Below, in pieces: positions 34,884 to 45,100 of a stretch of 64,000 nucleotides of DNA. The stretch is from Pararhodobacter sp. SW119. Lineage in GTDB: Bacteria; Pseudomonadota; Alphaproteobacteria; Rhodobacterales; Rhodobacteraceae. The position numbers and the translations under genes are program-made. Under the pieces are notes generated by a model. It saw only the letters and a list, made by a program, of their open reading frames with translations. It was not told the DNA's origin and did no database searches. The DNA lies in NCBI RefSeq assembly GCF_017811755.1, contig NZ_JADDJF010000012.1, positions 35,063-99,062 of the forward strand. Direction: 5' to 3'. Every line of letters starts with the position of its first letter. Position 1 is the first letter of the stretch.

Positions 34884-36893
34884 CTAGGCCGCGTCCAGTC
34901 CGCGCCCCTTCAGCAACGCCTCGACCCCCGGCATCCGGCCGCGAAAGGCGGTATAGAGCGCCGCGCCCTCGGCCGAATTCCCCGCCGAAAGGATGTGTTT
35001 CTCCAGCCGCGCCGCCAGGTCCCGGTCGAACGGATCGCCCGCCTCCTCGAAAGCGGCGAAGGCGTCGGCATCCATCACTTCCGACCACATGTAGCTGTAG
35101 TAGCCCGCCGAATACCCATCCCCGGTAAAGACATGCGCGAAATGCGGCGTCGCATGGCGCATGCCGATCGCCCGCGGCATGCCGATCGCCTCCAGCACCT
35201 CGGCCTGGCGCTGCATCGGATCGGCCGGCGGCTCGCCCGCGTGGAAATCCAGGTCGACCAGCGCCGAGGCCAGGTATTCCACCGTCGAGAACCCCTGGTT
35301 CCAGGTCGCCGCCGCCTTCAGCCGGGACCTGAGCGCCTCCGGCATCGGCTCCCCGGTGCGCCAGTGCCGCGCGTGTTTCTCCGTGATTTCAGGGACATCC
35401 AGCCAATGCTCGTAAAGCTGGCTGGGCAGTTCGACAAAGTCCCGCGCAACCGAGGTGCCCGCCACGAAACCGTAGGTGACGTCCGACAGGATGTGATGCA
35501 GCGCATGGCCGAACTCGTGAAACAGCGTCCCCGCGTCGTCCCACGACAACAGCGCCGGGTCGCCCTTGGCGAAGTTGCAGACATTGACCACCACCGCCCG
35601 CTGATCCCCGCCCAGCCGGCGCTGGCCGCGCAAGGAGGAACACCACGCGCCCGAGCGTTTCGAGCCCCGCGCGAAATAATCCCCAATGAAGACCGCCATG
35701 TGCCGCCCGTCCCGCGTGACCTCCCAGGCGCGCGCGTCGGGATGGTAGAGCCCCACCTCGATCGGGCGGAACGCCAGCCCGAACAGCCGATGCGCCACGT
35801 CGAAGGCCGCCGCGATCATCGCGTCGAGCGACAGGTAAGGCTTCAACTCGGCCTCGTCGAAATCATGCAGCGCGCGCCGCCGCTTCTCGGCGTAATAGCG
35901 CCAGTCCCAGGGCTCCAGCGGGCCCTCGAACCCGTCGGCATGCAGCATTTCCGCCATCGCCGCCCCGTCCGCCTCGGCCTGCGCCTTCGCCGGCGCCCAG
36001 ACCCGCATCAGAAGATCGCGCACCGCCTGCGGCGTGCCCGCCATCTCGGGCTCCAGCTTGTAGGTGGCGAAGTCCGGATAGCCCAGCAGCGCCGCGCGTT
36101 CCGCCCGAAGCTTCAGTGTCTCGGCGGCAATCGCGCGGTTGTCGGTGGCGCCACCGCCCGCGCCCCGCGCCGCCCAGGCCTGCCAGGCCTTCCGGCGCAG
36201 GTCGCGGCGCGGCGCATACTGCAGGAACGGCACGATCAGCGACCGGTTGAGCGTGACGACATGACCGCCGCGCCCCCGCTCCTCGGCCGCCGCCCGCGCC
36301 GCGTCGACGACGAAATCGGGCAGGCCGGAAAGATCCTCCAGCGGCATCTCCCAGTCCCGTTCGTCCGCCAGCAGGTTCTGCGCGAACGCCGTGCCGAGGC
36401 TCGCCAGCCGCGCCTTGACCGCCGCCATCCGCGCCTTGCCCGCGTCATCCAGCGCCGCACCCGCCCGCCGGAACATCCGCCGGTAAAGCATCAGCACGCG
36501 GTCCTGCTCCGGCGTCAGGTCCACGGACCCGCGCCGCGCCCACAGATCCTCGATCCGCGCAAACAGCGCCGCGTTCGCGGTGATCTCCGAGGCATGCGCC
36601 GCCAGCTTCGGCGCCAGATCCCGCGCCAGCGCCTCGCGCGCGGGGTTCGCGTCGCTGCCGTTGAGGTTGAAGAACAGCGCCGCCACCCGGTCCAGCCGGT
36701 CCTCGGCCAGTTCCAGCGCCTCGATCGTGTTGGCAAAGCTCGGCGGCTCGGGGTTCGCGGCGATGGCGTCGATGGCCGCGCGCCCCTCGGCCAGCGCGGC
36801 GTCGAAAGCCGGCGCGAAATGCGCGTCCTCGATCTCGGTGAAGGGCGGCAGGGCGAAGGGGCCGGTCCAGTCGGCCAGAAGCGGGTTGGTCAT
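34884..36893 (-). CDS. dcp: M3-family zinc metallopeptidase (peptidyl-dipeptidase Dcp / oligopeptidase A)
   Basis: A 669-aa cytosolic oligopeptidase. The zinc site HEFGHALHH lies near residue 455, with the downstream Glu ligand in the segment that follows. The start NPLLADWTGPFALPPFTEI and the C-terminal GYSAGYYSYMWSEVMDADAFAAF (core YYSYMWSEV) are typical of Dcp/PrlC. It degrades short peptides released by proteases. The 3' end abuts repeat copy B; the 135-bp gap upstream (36894-37028) holds nothing else. Confidence 0.92.
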   Translation of the reverse strand: MTNPLLADWTGPFALPPFTEIEDAHFAPAFDAALAEGRAAIDAIAANPEPPSFANTIEALELAEDRLDRVAALFFNLNGSDANPAREALARDLAPKLAAHASEITANAALFARIEDLWARRGSVDLTPEQDRVLMLYRRMFRRAGAALDDAGKARMAAVKARLASLGTAFAQNLLADERDWEMPLEDLSGLPDFVVDAARAAAEERGRGGHVVTLNRSLIVPFLQYAPRRDLRRKAWQAWAARGAGGGATDNRAIAAETLKLRAERAALLGYPDFATYKLEPEMAGTPQAVRDLLMRVWAPAKAQAEADGAAMAEMLHADGFEGPLEPWDWRYYAEKRRRALHDFDEAELKPYLSLDAMIAAAFDVAHRLFGLAFRPIEVGLYHPDARAWEVTRDGRHMAVFIGDYFARGSKRSGAWCSSLRGQRRLGGDQRAVVVNVCNFAKGDPALLSWDDAGTLFHEFGHALHHILSDVTYGFVAGTSVARDFVELPSQLYEHWLDVPEITEKHARHWRTGEPMPEALRSRLKAAATWNQGFSTVEYLASALVDLDFHAGEPPADPMQRQAEVLEAIGMPRAIGMRHATPHFAHVFTGDGYSAGYYSYMWSEVMDADAFAAFEEAGDPFDRDLAARLEKHILSAGNSAEGAALYTAFRGRMPGVEALLKGRGLDAA

Positions 36894-37028
36894 GCGGCGC
36901 GCATTCCTTGTGATGCTGTGTGATGGTCTACATCGGCCCGCGCGCCGCGCTTGTCCAGTGTCCCGGCTGACCGCGCCCGCGCCGCGGGGCGGGTGGGTGG
37001 GCGCGGCGGGTGCTCGGCGGGGGCGCGG

Positions 37029-38336
37029 TCAGCCTTGCGCCACGGCCTCCCCCTGCCCCCGCAGCAGCACCGCCGCCACCAGATCGCCGGTCACGTTGAC
37101 CGTCGTGCGGCACATGTCCAGCAGCCGGTCGACACCCAGGATGATCACCATCCCCTCGACCGGAATCCCCATCGAGGTCGCGACCGAGATCAGGATCGCG
37201 ATGCTCACCCCCGGCGTGCCCGGCGCCCCGATGGACGACGCCACCAGCGTCCCCACCACCACGACGATCTGCGCCGTGGTCAACTCCACTCCCGCCAGTT
37301 GCGCCAGGAACAGGATCGCCACCGCCTGGTAAAGCGCCGTGCCCGCCATGTTCATCGTCGCGCCCAGCGGCACCACCAGATTGGCGATGCTTTCCGGCAC
37401 GCCGAAGCGCCGCGCGGTCTGGATCGTGACCGGCATCACCGCCGAGGAGGAGGAGGTCGAGAACGCCAGCAGCAGGTTCCCCCCGGCCCGCGCCAGAAAG
37501 TCCCGGGGCGACAATCCCGCCACGGCCCACAGCGCCGCCAGATAGAGCGCCAGCAGCACCGCGAGCCCGGCCAGCACCGTGCCGACATAGCCGGAAATCC
37601 CCAGCAGCGTCTCGACGCCGGTGCGCATGACCAGCTGCGCCATCAGCCCGAAGACGGCAATTGGTGCCAGGAACATCGCCCATTTCACGATGTTCATGGA
37701 AATCGACAGGAGCGAATCCATCAGCGCCATGAAGGGCTCGGCCCGGCGGCGCTCGACCTGCGCGACCGAAAGGCCGACCAGCAGCGCCAGCACCACCACC
37801 GCCAGCATGTCGCCCTGCACGATGGACGCGGTGGGATTGGTCGGCAGGATATCGGCGATCAGGTCCGGCAACGGCGCGCGCCCGGCGGGTTCGGGCAACT
37901 CGCCCGGCGCCGCTGGCGCGCCGAAGCCCGACAGCGCCGCCCCCGGCCGCAGCCATTGCGCCAGCGCCACGCCGATCACCGCCGCCACCGTGGTGCTGGC
38001 CAGGATGAACCCCGCCAGCCGCAGCCCCACCGCGCGCAATTCGGCCCCCGACCCGGCCCCGGTCAGCCCGCCGACGATGGACGAAAAGATCAGCGGCACC
38101 AGCACCATGGCGATCAGCGCCAGGAAGATCCGCCCGGGCAGCGCCAGCCACAGGCCCAGCACCTCGGCCGTCGCCGGCGCGATCAGGCCGGTCGCGTCGC
38201 TCAGCAGCAGCCCCAGCCCGAAGCCCAGCACCATCCCCACCATCACCTGCGCCCAGAGGCGCGAGGTGATCCACACGCGCAGCTTGAACCGCTGGCGAGC
38301 GATATCGATGGGGTGGTCGGTGGCAGGCTCGGCCAT
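37029..38336 (-). CDS. Dicarboxylate/amino-acid:cation symporter (DAACS family)
   Basis: A 435-aa transporter of the GltP/DctA family. It has the serine-rich re-entrant loop STSSSSAVMP, the helix-7 motif NMAGTALYQA and the second hairpin GAPGTPGV, which together form the substrate and Na+/H+ sites. Candidate substrates are glutamate, aspartate or C4-dicarboxylates; neutral amino acids are also possible. A hydrophilic insertion rich in proline (GAPAAPGELPEPAGRAPLP) lies in the extracellular loop. The ATG at 38336 gives a family-like N-terminus; a longer frame exists. Confidence 0.88.
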   Translation of the reverse strand: MAEPATDHPIDIARQRFKLRVWITSRLWAQVMVGMVLGFGLGLLLSDATGLIAPATAEVLGLWLALPGRIFLALIAMVLVPLIFSSIVGGLTGAGSGAELRAVGLRLAGFILASTTVAAVIGVALAQWLRPGAALSGFGAPAAPGELPEPAGRAPLPDLIADILPTNPTASIVQGDMLAVVVLALLVGLSVAQVERRRAEPFMALMDSLLSISMNIVKWAMFLAPIAVFGLMAQLVMRTGVETLLGISGYVGTVLAGLAVLLALYLAALWAVAGLSPRDFLARAGGNLLLAFSTSSSSAVMPVTIQTARRFGVPESIANLVVPLGATMNMAGTALYQAVAILFLAQLAGVELTTAQIVVVVGTLVASSIGAPGTPGVSIAILISVATSMGIPVEGMVIILGVDRLLDMCRTTVNVTGDLVAAVLLRGQGEAVAQG

Positions 38337-38445
38337 GAGGACCAGCCAACCACACTCGGCCACGGCCCGCAACGCCGCCCTTCACTGCTGTGTGACTTGT
38401 CGCACCCCCACCCGCGCCCCATAACCTCAGGCAGGAGGATTGCCC

Positions 38446-39087
38446 ATGTTCCTGCGTCTCGCTGCCATTCTTGCCCTCACCCTCGGGCTTGCCGCCCCCG
38501 CCGCCGCACAGCGCCTGGAAACCGCGCTCGTCGCCGGCGGCTGTTTCTGGTGCGTCGAATCCGATTTCCGCCACGTCGAGGGCGTAACCGATGTCGAGGT
38601 CGGCTTTGCCGGCGGCCATGTCGAAAACCCCAGCTATCGCCAGGTCGTCTCGGGCGGCACCGGCCATCTGGAGGTGGCGCTCATCACCTATGACGCCGAC
38701 CAGATCAGCTACGCGCAGGTCCTGCACATGTTCATGCGCTCGATCGACCCGCTGGACGCCGGCGGGCAGTTCTGCGACCGGGGAGAGGCCTACACGACGG
38801 CGATCTTCGCCACGCCCGAGCAGCGCGACACCGCGCAAGCCGCGCTCGACGCCGCCAGCGCCGAACTTGGGCGCAGCATCGTAACCCCGCTGCGCGACAT
38901 GGCCACATTCTACCCGGCCGAGGAGTACCACCAGGGCTACCCGTTCAGCGGCGACATCGTGCTCACCCGCTTCGGCCCGCTGACAAAGGCCGCGGCCTAC
39001 CAGCGCTACCGCACCTCCTGCGGGCGCGACGCCCGCGTGCAGGAAGTCTGGGGCGACGCCGCGCCTTTCGCCGCCGGCAAGAGCTGA
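38446..39087 (+). CDS. msrA: Peptide methionine-S-sulfoxide reductase, exported
   Basis: A 213-aa MsrA with the active site GGC33[16 protein letters not shown] and YHQGYPF motifs. Unlike cytosolic MsrA it begins with a signal peptide ([20 protein letters not shown]), so it should repair oxidised methionine in periplasmic proteins. A candidate resolving cysteine is in [14 protein letters not shown] lies 7 bases upstream of the ATG. It is divergent from the symporter gene and convergent with the kinase gene. Confidence 0.93.
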   Translation: MFLRLAAILALTLGLAAPAAAQRLETALVAGGCFWCVESDFRHVEGVTDVEVGFAGGHVENPSYRQVVSGGTGHLEVALITYDADQISYAQVLHMFMRSIDPLDAGGQFCDRGEAYTTAIFATPEQRDTAQAALDAASAELGRSIVTPLRDMATFYPAEEYHQGYPFSGDIVLTRFGPLTKAAAYQRYRTSCGRDARVQEVWGDAAPFAAGKS

Positions 39088-39113
39088 CCTCGACACCAAC
39101 CGCCGACTAGCCA

Positions 39114-39131
39114 CTGCCCTGCGCAGGGCAG
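39114..39131. other. 18-bp palindrome between convergent genes
   Basis: CTGCCCTGCGCAGGGCAG is a perfect palindrome in the 50-bp gap between msrA and the kinase gene. It may form the terminating hairpin for both, although neither side has a T-run. Confidence 0.45.
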
Positions 39132-39137
39132 CGTCGT

Positions 39138-40028
39138 TCAGCCCGACGGGTCGCCCTGCGTCGCCAGCAGCGCCTCCACCTCGCCGCGGTCCGGCATGGC
39201 GGTCGAAGTGCCCTCCCGCGTGACCTGGATCGCAGCCGCCGCGGCGGCGTAGCGCAGCGCCTGTTCGGGGCTCATCCCGTCGTCCAGCGCCGCGACCAGC
39301 GAACCGGCGAAACAGTCGCCCGCGCCGGTCGTGTCCACAGCCTCCACCGCCACCGCCGGCACCTTGATCGGCGCCGCGCCGGCGGCGATCCATTCCGCGC
39401 CCTCGGCCCCTTTCGTGACCACCACACCCTCGAGCGGCAGATCCTCCAGCCGCGTGTCCATCGCCTGGCAGAGTTCCGCCGCCTCGACGGCATTGACCAG
39501 CAGATGCGTCACATGCGGCATCACCGCCTGCAGCGCCTCCATCTCGAACGGCGCCGCCGAATAGAAGACCCGCAGGTGCTTTTCATGGGCCCGCTTCGCC
39601 GCCGCGACCTGGTGCGAGGTCTCGTTCTGCAGAAGCAGGATGTCGCCCGCCTGCGCCCCGCTCAGCGCCGCCTCGATCGCGTCCTCGTCCTGCAGCCGGT
39701 TGGCGCCGGGATGGATCAGGATGGAATTCTCGCCCGCCGGATCGACGGCGATGATCGCATGCCCCGTCGGCCCCTCGACCCGCGCGATGGTTCCCAGGTC
39801 GATCCCCAGTGCCGACAGTTGCGCCGCGGTCCAGCCGTCCGCCGCGCCGATCGCGCCGATGTGCACCAGCCGCGCGCCCGCGCGCAGCGCCGCGACCGAC
39901 TGGTTCGCGCCCTTGCCGCCCAGCGTCTGCGCATAGTCGCTCGCCGCCAGCGTCTCGCCCGCGTGCGGCAGATGCGGCACGCGGTAGACATGATCGATGT
40001 TGATCGAGCCGAGGTTGAAGACGGTCAT
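39138..40028 (-). CDS. rbsK: Ribokinase-like PfkB-family carbohydrate kinase
   Basis: A 296-aa sugar kinase. PfkB signature 1 is LGGKGANQSVAALRAG (about 37-52), with family-typical AGETLAA before it; signature 2 is DTTGAGDCFAGSLVAAL near 233 with the catalytic Asp. The NLGSINIDHVYRVPHLPHAGE start is the ribokinase form, so ribose is the likeliest substrate, but no ribose transporter is adjacent. It starts 4 bp after maeB on the same strand. Confidence 0.83.
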   Translation of the reverse strand: MTVFNLGSINIDHVYRVPHLPHAGETLAASDYAQTLGGKGANQSVAALRAGARLVHIGAIGAADGWTAAQLSALGIDLGTIARVEGPTGHAIIAVDPAGENSILIHPGANRLQDEDAIEAALSGAQAGDILLLQNETSHQVAAAKRAHEKHLRVFYSAAPFEMEALQAVMPHVTHLLVNAVEAAELCQAMDTRLEDLPLEGVVVTKGAEGAEWIAAGAAPIKVPAVAVEAVDTTGAGDCFAGSLVAALDDGMSPEQALRYAAAAAAIQVTREGTSTAMPDRGEVEALLATQGDPSG

Positions 40029-40032
40029 GCGC

Positions 40033-42291
40033 TCATCCGATCCGGCAGGCGGCCATCACCGCCATGTTCAGCACGTCGTTCACCGTCGCCCCGGTGGAGC
40101 TGATCTGGATCGGCTTCGTCACCCCGGTCAGGATCGGGCCGATCACCGTCGCGCCCGCCATCTCCTGCATCAGCTTGACCGAGATCGAGGCCGAATGCCG
40201 CGCCGGCACCACCAGGATGTTCGCCGGCCCCGTCAGGCGCGAGAACGGGTAGTTCGCCGCCGCCGCCGGGTTCAGCGCCACATCGACCGTCATCTCGCCC
40301 TCGTATTCGAAATCGACGCCGCGGCGGTCCAGCACCTCGGGGGCGCGGTGCATCTTGGTCGCGCGTTCCGACACCGGGTAGCCGAAGGTCGAGAAGCTGA
40401 CGAAGGCCACCCGCGGCTCCAGCCCCAACCCGCGGGCGACGGCACTCGCGCGGGTGGCGATGTCGGCCAGATCCTCCTCCTCGGGCCATTCGTGGACCAG
40501 CGTGTCGGCGATCAGCAGGATGCGCCCGCGGTGCAGCAGGATCGACACGCCCACCGCCCCGTCCTGCGCACGGGCATCGAAGACATGGTTGATCATGTCC
40601 ATGACCAGCGCCGACTTGCGCGTGGCCCCGGTCACCAGCCCGTCGCCATGCCCGTGCGCCAGCATCAGCGCGGCAAAGATATGCCGGTCGCGCGTCGCCA
40701 TCCGATGAACGTCGCGCTGGTCGAACCCCTTGCGCTGCAACCGCTTGTAGAGAAACGCCTTGTAGGCATCCAGATGCCGCGTGTTGGCGGCGTTGACGAT
40801 CTCCAGCTCGCGCACCGCATCGCCCAGCCCGGCCAGTTCCAGCCGGCGCTTGGTGTCCTCCTCCTGGCCGACGACCACCGCATGGCCCAGCCCCGACCGC
40901 TGGTAGCTGACCGCCGCGCGCAGCACGCGCTCGTCGTCGCCCTCGGCAAAGATCATCCGCGCCTGCGCCTGGCGCGCCCGCGCGAACAGGCTCTGCTGGA
41001 TCGAGGCGGTCGGGTCCATCCGCGCCTTCAGCGCGTGGCGATAGGCCTCCATGTCGATAATCGGCCGCCGCGCCGCGCCGGTATCCATGCCCGCCTTCGC
41101 CACCGCCGGCGGGATCGTGTAGATCAGCCGCGGGTCGAAGGGCGTCGGGATGATGTAGTCGCGCCCGAAGCTCAGCTTGCGCCCGTAGGCCATGGCGACC
41201 TCCTCGGGCACCGCCTCGCGCGCCAGTTCCGCCAGCGCGCGGGCGCAGGCGATCTTCATCTCGTCGTTGATGGCGCGCGCCTGGATGTCCAGCGCGCCGC
41301 GGAAGAGATAGGGAAAGCCCAGGACGTTGTTGACCTGGTTGGGGTAATCCGACCGCCCCGTCGCCACGATGGCGTCGGCGCGCACGGCATGGGCTTCCTC
41401 GGGCGTGATCTCGGGGTCGGGGTTGGCCATGGCAAAGATCACCGGGTTCTCGGCCATGCTCTCGACCATCGCCTCCGTCACCGCGCCCTTGGCCGACACG
41501 CCCAGGAAGACATCCGCGCCCGCCATCGCCTCCTCCAGCGTGCGCAGTGTGGTCTTCGCCGCATGGGCGGACTTCCACTGGTTCATCCCCTCGGTGCGGC
41601 CCTGGTACACCACCCCCTTGGTGTCGCACATGATGCAGTTCTCGGCCCGCGCGCCCATCGACTTGAGCAGCTCCAGACAGGCAATCCCCGCCGCCCCGGC
41701 GCCGTTCAGAACGATCCGCACCTCCTCGATCCGCTTGCCCGACAGCGCCAGCGCGTTGATCAGCCCCGCCGCGCAGATCACCGCCGTGCCGTGCTGGTCG
41801 TCGTGAAAGACCGGAATGTCGCACAACTCCTTCAGCCGGCTCTCGATGATGAAGCACTCGGGCGCCTTGATGTCTTCCAGGTTGATCCCGCCGAAGGTCG
41901 GGCTCATCAGATGCACGGCCTTGATGATCTCGTCGGCATCCTCGGTATCCAGTTCGATATCGATGGCGTTGACATCGGCGAAGCGCTTGAACAGCACCGC
42001 CTTGCCCTCCATCACCGGCTTCGAGGCCAGCGCGCCCAGGTTCCCCAGCCCCAGGATCGCGGTCCCGTTCGACACCACCGCGACCATGTTGCCCTTGGTC
42101 GTGTAGTCGTAAGCCAGGATCGGATCGCGCGCGATCGCCTCGACCGGCACCGCCACGCCGGGGCTGTAGGCCAGGCTCAGGTCGCGCTGCGTCGCCATCG
42201 GCTTCGACGCGATCACCTCCAGCTTCCCCGGCACCGGCTCGAAATGGTAGGCAAGCGCCTCTTCGGGCGTCGTCTTCGACTTGCGGCTCAT
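40033..42291 (-). CDS. maeB: NADP-dependent malic enzyme with phosphotransacetylase-like C-terminus
   Basis: A 752-aa two-domain protein. Residues 1 to about 430 form the malic enzyme (YSPGVAVPVEAIA, FHDDQHGTAVICAAGLINAL, GAGAAGIACLELL, ANPDPEITPEEA), which makes pyruvate and CO2 from malate. The rest is a phosphate acetyl/butyryltransferase-like domain (IFAEGDDERVLRAA ... NILVVPARHSASISVKLMQE), known as regulatory in MaeB. The start at 42291 follows GGGAGTG; a longer reading by 8 residues is less likely. It is divergent from mutS across 125 bp. Confidence 0.94.
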   Translation of the reverse strand: MSRKSKTTPEEALAYHFEPVPGKLEVIASKPMATQRDLSLAYSPGVAVPVEAIARDPILAYDYTTKGNMVAVVSNGTAILGLGNLGALASKPVMEGKAVLFKRFADVNAIDIELDTEDADEIIKAVHLMSPTFGGINLEDIKAPECFIIESRLKELCDIPVFHDDQHGTAVICAAGLINALALSGKRIEEVRIVLNGAGAAGIACLELLKSMGARAENCIMCDTKGVVYQGRTEGMNQWKSAHAAKTTLRTLEEAMAGADVFLGVSAKGAVTEAMVESMAENPVIFAMANPDPEITPEEAHAVRADAIVATGRSDYPNQVNNVLGFPYLFRGALDIQARAINDEMKIACARALAELAREAVPEEVAMAYGRKLSFGRDYIIPTPFDPRLIYTIPPAVAKAGMDTGAARRPIIDMEAYRHALKARMDPTASIQQSLFARARQAQARMIFAEGDDERVLRAAVSYQRSGLGHAVVVGQEEDTKRRLELAGLGDAVRELEIVNAANTRHLDAYKAFLYKRLQRKGFDQRDVHRMATRDRHIFAALMLAHGHGDGLVTGATRKSALVMDMINHVFDARAQDGAVGVSILLHRGRILLIADTLVHEWPEEEDLADIATRASAVARGLGLEPRVAFVSFSTFGYPVSERATKMHRAPEVLDRRGVDFEYEGEMTVDVALNPAAAANYPFSRLTGPANILVVPARHSASISVKLMQEMAGATVIGPILTGVTKPIQISSTGATVNDVLNMAVMAACRIG

Positions 42292-42416
42292 GCGGGCACT
42301 CCCTTCCCTCTGCACAATCCTTAACCCTGCTGTGGCCCCGGCTCAACGCGGGTTTTCCCGCTTTCGCGCGACGGGCCGGTTTTGTAGGGTCGCGCCGCAG
42401 CGAACGGGGGAAGCTG

Positions 42417-45071
42417 GTGAGCGACGCGCAGGCCAATGTCACGCCCATGATGGCGCAGTATCTGCAGATCAAGGCGCAGAACCCGGATGCGCTGCTGTTC
42501 TACCGCATGGGCGATTTCTACGAGATGTTCTTCGACGACGCCGTGGCGGCGGCGGCGGCGCTGGATATCGCGCTGACCAAGCGCGGCCAGCACCAGGGCG
42601 CCGACATCCCGATGTGCGGCGTGCCGGTCCATTCGGCCGAGGGCTACTTGCTGACGCTGATCCGCAAGGGTTTTCGCGTCGCCATCGCCGAACAGCTGGA
42701 GGACCCGGCCGAGGCGAAGAAGCGCGGCGCCAAGTCGGTCGTGAAGCGCGACGTCGTCCGCCTCGTCACCCCCGGCACGCTGACCGAGGAATCGCTGCTC
42801 GAAGCCCGGCGCCACAACTTCCTCGCCGCCTGGTCCCAGGTCCGCGACGACGCCGCACTCGCCTGGGCCGACATCTCGACGGGCGAGATCCGCGTCATCC
42901 CCTGCCCGCGCGTGCGCCTCGCCCCCGAACTCGCCCGCCTCGCCCCCCGCGAACTGATCGTCGTGGACGAGGCCGAACCCGACCTGCGCCCGCTGGCCGA
43001 AGAACACGCCCTCGCCCTGACCCCGATGGCCCGCGCCAGCTTCGATTCGACCGGCGCCACGCGCCGCCTCTGCGCGCTCTACAACGTCGCCGCGCTCGAC
43101 GGCTTCGGCACCTTCGGCCGGGCTGAGCTGTCGGCGCTCGGCGCTCTGGTCGACTACCTCGACCTCACGCAGCGCGGCAACCTGCCGCTCCTGCGCCCGC
43201 CGGTGCGCGAAAGCGCGGGCGCGGTGATGCAGATCGACGCCGCCACCCGCCGCAGCCTGGAAATCACGCAAGGCGCCGCCGGCGGCCGCGACGGCTCGCT
43301 CTTGGCCGCCATCGACACCACCCTCACCGCCGCCGGCGCCCGGCTGATGGAGCGCCGCCTTTCGGCCCCCTCCTGCGACTTGGTCGAGATCCGCGCCCGC
43401 CTGACCGCCGTTGGTTTCCTGGTCGAGGATGACGCGCTGCGCGGCGACCTGCGCGCGGCCCTGCGCCAAGTGCCCGACATCGACCGCGCGCTCTCGCGCC
43501 TCTCGCTCGACCGCGGCGGGCCGCGCGACCTCGCCATGCTGCGCGCCGGCCTGCGCCAGGCCGCCGCCCTGCGCCGGGCGCTTGGCGATCGTGATATGCC
43601 ACCCCTGCTGTCCGACCTGACCCGTGAACTTGGCGGCCACGCCGACCTGATCCACCGGCTGGAAACCGCGCTGGTGGCCGAACCCCCGCATCTCGCCCGC
43701 GACGGCGGCTTCATCGCCGAAGGGGTGGATCCGGAACTCGACGAGGCCCGGCGCCTGCGCGACGAAGGCCGCGGCGTCATCGCCGCGATGCAGGCCGACT
43801 ACATCGCCCAGACCGGCATCGGCTCGCTGAAGATCAAGCACAACAACGTCCTCGGCTACTTCATCGAAACCACCGCGACCCATGCCGAGAAGATGCTGGC
43901 GCCGCCGCATTCCGAAACCTTCGTCCACCGCCAGACCACCGCCAACCAGGTCCGCTTCACCACGCTGAAACTCAGCGAGATGGAGACGAAGATCCTCAAC
44001 GCCGGATCGCGCGCGCTGGAGATCGAGAAGCGTCTTTTCGAGGAATTGCGAAATACCGTCACCGCCGCCGCGCCCGCGATCTTCGCCACCGCCCGCGCGC
44101 TGGGCGAGCTTGACCTCGCCGCCGCCTTCGCCGACTTCGCCCGCGCCCGCGACTGGTGCGCGCCCGCCGTCGACGACAGCCGCGCCTTCGTGGTCGAGGG
44201 AGGCCGCCACCCGGTCGTCGAACGCGCGCTCACGCGCGACGGCCAGCCCTTCGTCGCCAACGACGCCGACCTCTCGCCCGAGGGGTCGGGGGCAGCAATC
44301 TGGCTGGTGACCGGTCCCAACATGGCCGGCAAGTCGACCTACCTGCGGCAGAACGCGCTGATCGCACTTCTCGCCCAGGCCGGCAGCTTCGTGCCCGCCA
44401 GCCGCGCCGAGATCGGGCTGGTGAGCCAGCTCTTCAGCCGCGTCGGCGCCTCGGACGACCTGGCGCGCGGCCGATCGACCTTCATGGTCGAAATGGTGGA
44501 AACCGCCGCGATCCTCAACCAGGCCGATACCCGCGCCTTCGTCATCCTCGACGAGATCGGGCGCGGCACGGCGACCTATGACGGGCTGTCGATCGCCTGG
44601 GCGGTGCTGGAACACCTGCACGACGCCAACCGCTGCCGCGCGCTCTTCGCCACGCATTACCACGAGATGACGGCACTCTCCGAACGCCTCTCGGGCGTGC
44701 GCAACGCCACGGTCAGCGTCCGCGAATGGCAGGGCGAGGTGGTCTTCCTGCACGAGGTCAAGCGCGGCGCCGCGGACCGGTCCTACGGCGTGCAGGTCGC
44801 GCGCCTCGCCGGCCTGCCGCCGGCGGTGATCGACCGCGCGCGCGCCGTGCTCGAGATGCTGGAAAAGGGCGAGGACGGCCGCCGCGGCGCCCGCGCGCTG
44901 ATCGACGACCTGCCGCTCTTTTCCGCAGCACCCCCCGCCCCGCCCCCGAAAGCCGCGCCAGCCTCCGAAATCGAGGCCCGCCTGCGCGACACCCACCCCG
45001 ACGCCCTCACCCCACGCGAGGCGCTGGCACTCCTCTACGAGCTGCGCGAGATGCTCCCCGATCAGACCTAG
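42417..45071 (+). CDS. mutS: DNA mismatch repair protein MutS
   Basis: An 884-aa mismatch-recognition ATPase. The N-terminal mismatch-binding motif is in MGDFYEMFFDDAV (the Phe-x-Glu wedge, FYEMF), followed by connector, core and clamp domains. The ATPase has Walker A GPNMAGKST near 634, Walker B FVILDEIGRGT and the H of FATHYHE. A proline-rich linker (APPAPPPKAAP) leads to a C-terminal tetramerisation helix. The start is GTG after GGGGGAAG. Repeat copy C begins 30 bp after the stop. Confidence 0.96.
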   Translation: MSDAQANVTPMMAQYLQIKAQNPDALLFYRMGDFYEMFFDDAVAAAAALDIALTKRGQHQGADIPMCGVPVHSAEGYLLTLIRKGFRVAIAEQLEDPAEAKKRGAKSVVKRDVVRLVTPGTLTEESLLEARRHNFLAAWSQVRDDAALAWADISTGEIRVIPCPRVRLAPELARLAPRELIVVDEAEPDLRPLAEEHALALTPMARASFDSTGATRRLCALYNVAALDGFGTFGRAELSALGALVDYLDLTQRGNLPLLRPPVRESAGAVMQIDAATRRSLEITQGAAGGRDGSLLAAIDTTLTAAGARLMERRLSAPSCDLVEIRARLTAVGFLVEDDALRGDLRAALRQVPDIDRALSRLSLDRGGPRDLAMLRAGLRQAAALRRALGDRDMPPLLSDLTRELGGHADLIHRLETALVAEPPHLARDGGFIAEGVDPELDEARRLRDEGRGVIAAMQADYIAQTGIGSLKIKHNNVLGYFIETTATHAEKMLAPPHSETFVHRQTTANQVRFTTLKLSEMETKILNAGSRALEIEKRLFEELRNTVTAAAPAIFATARALGELDLAAAFADFARARDWCAPAVDDSRAFVVEGGRHPVVERALTRDGQPFVANDADLSPEGSGAAIWLVTGPNMAGKSTYLRQNALIALLAQAGSFVPASRAEIGLVSQLFSRVGASDDLARGRSTFMVEMVETAAILNQADTRAFVILDEIGRGTATYDGLSIAWAVLEHLHDANRCRALFATHYHEMTALSERLSGVRNATVSVREWQGEVVFLHEVKRGAADRSYGVQVARLAGLPPAVIDRARAVLEMLEKGEDGRRGARALIDDLPLFSAAPPAPPPKAAPASEIEARLRDTHPDALTPREALALLYELREMLPDQT

Positions 45072-45100
45072 CGCGCCCCGCCCCACCCCGCGCCACCGGC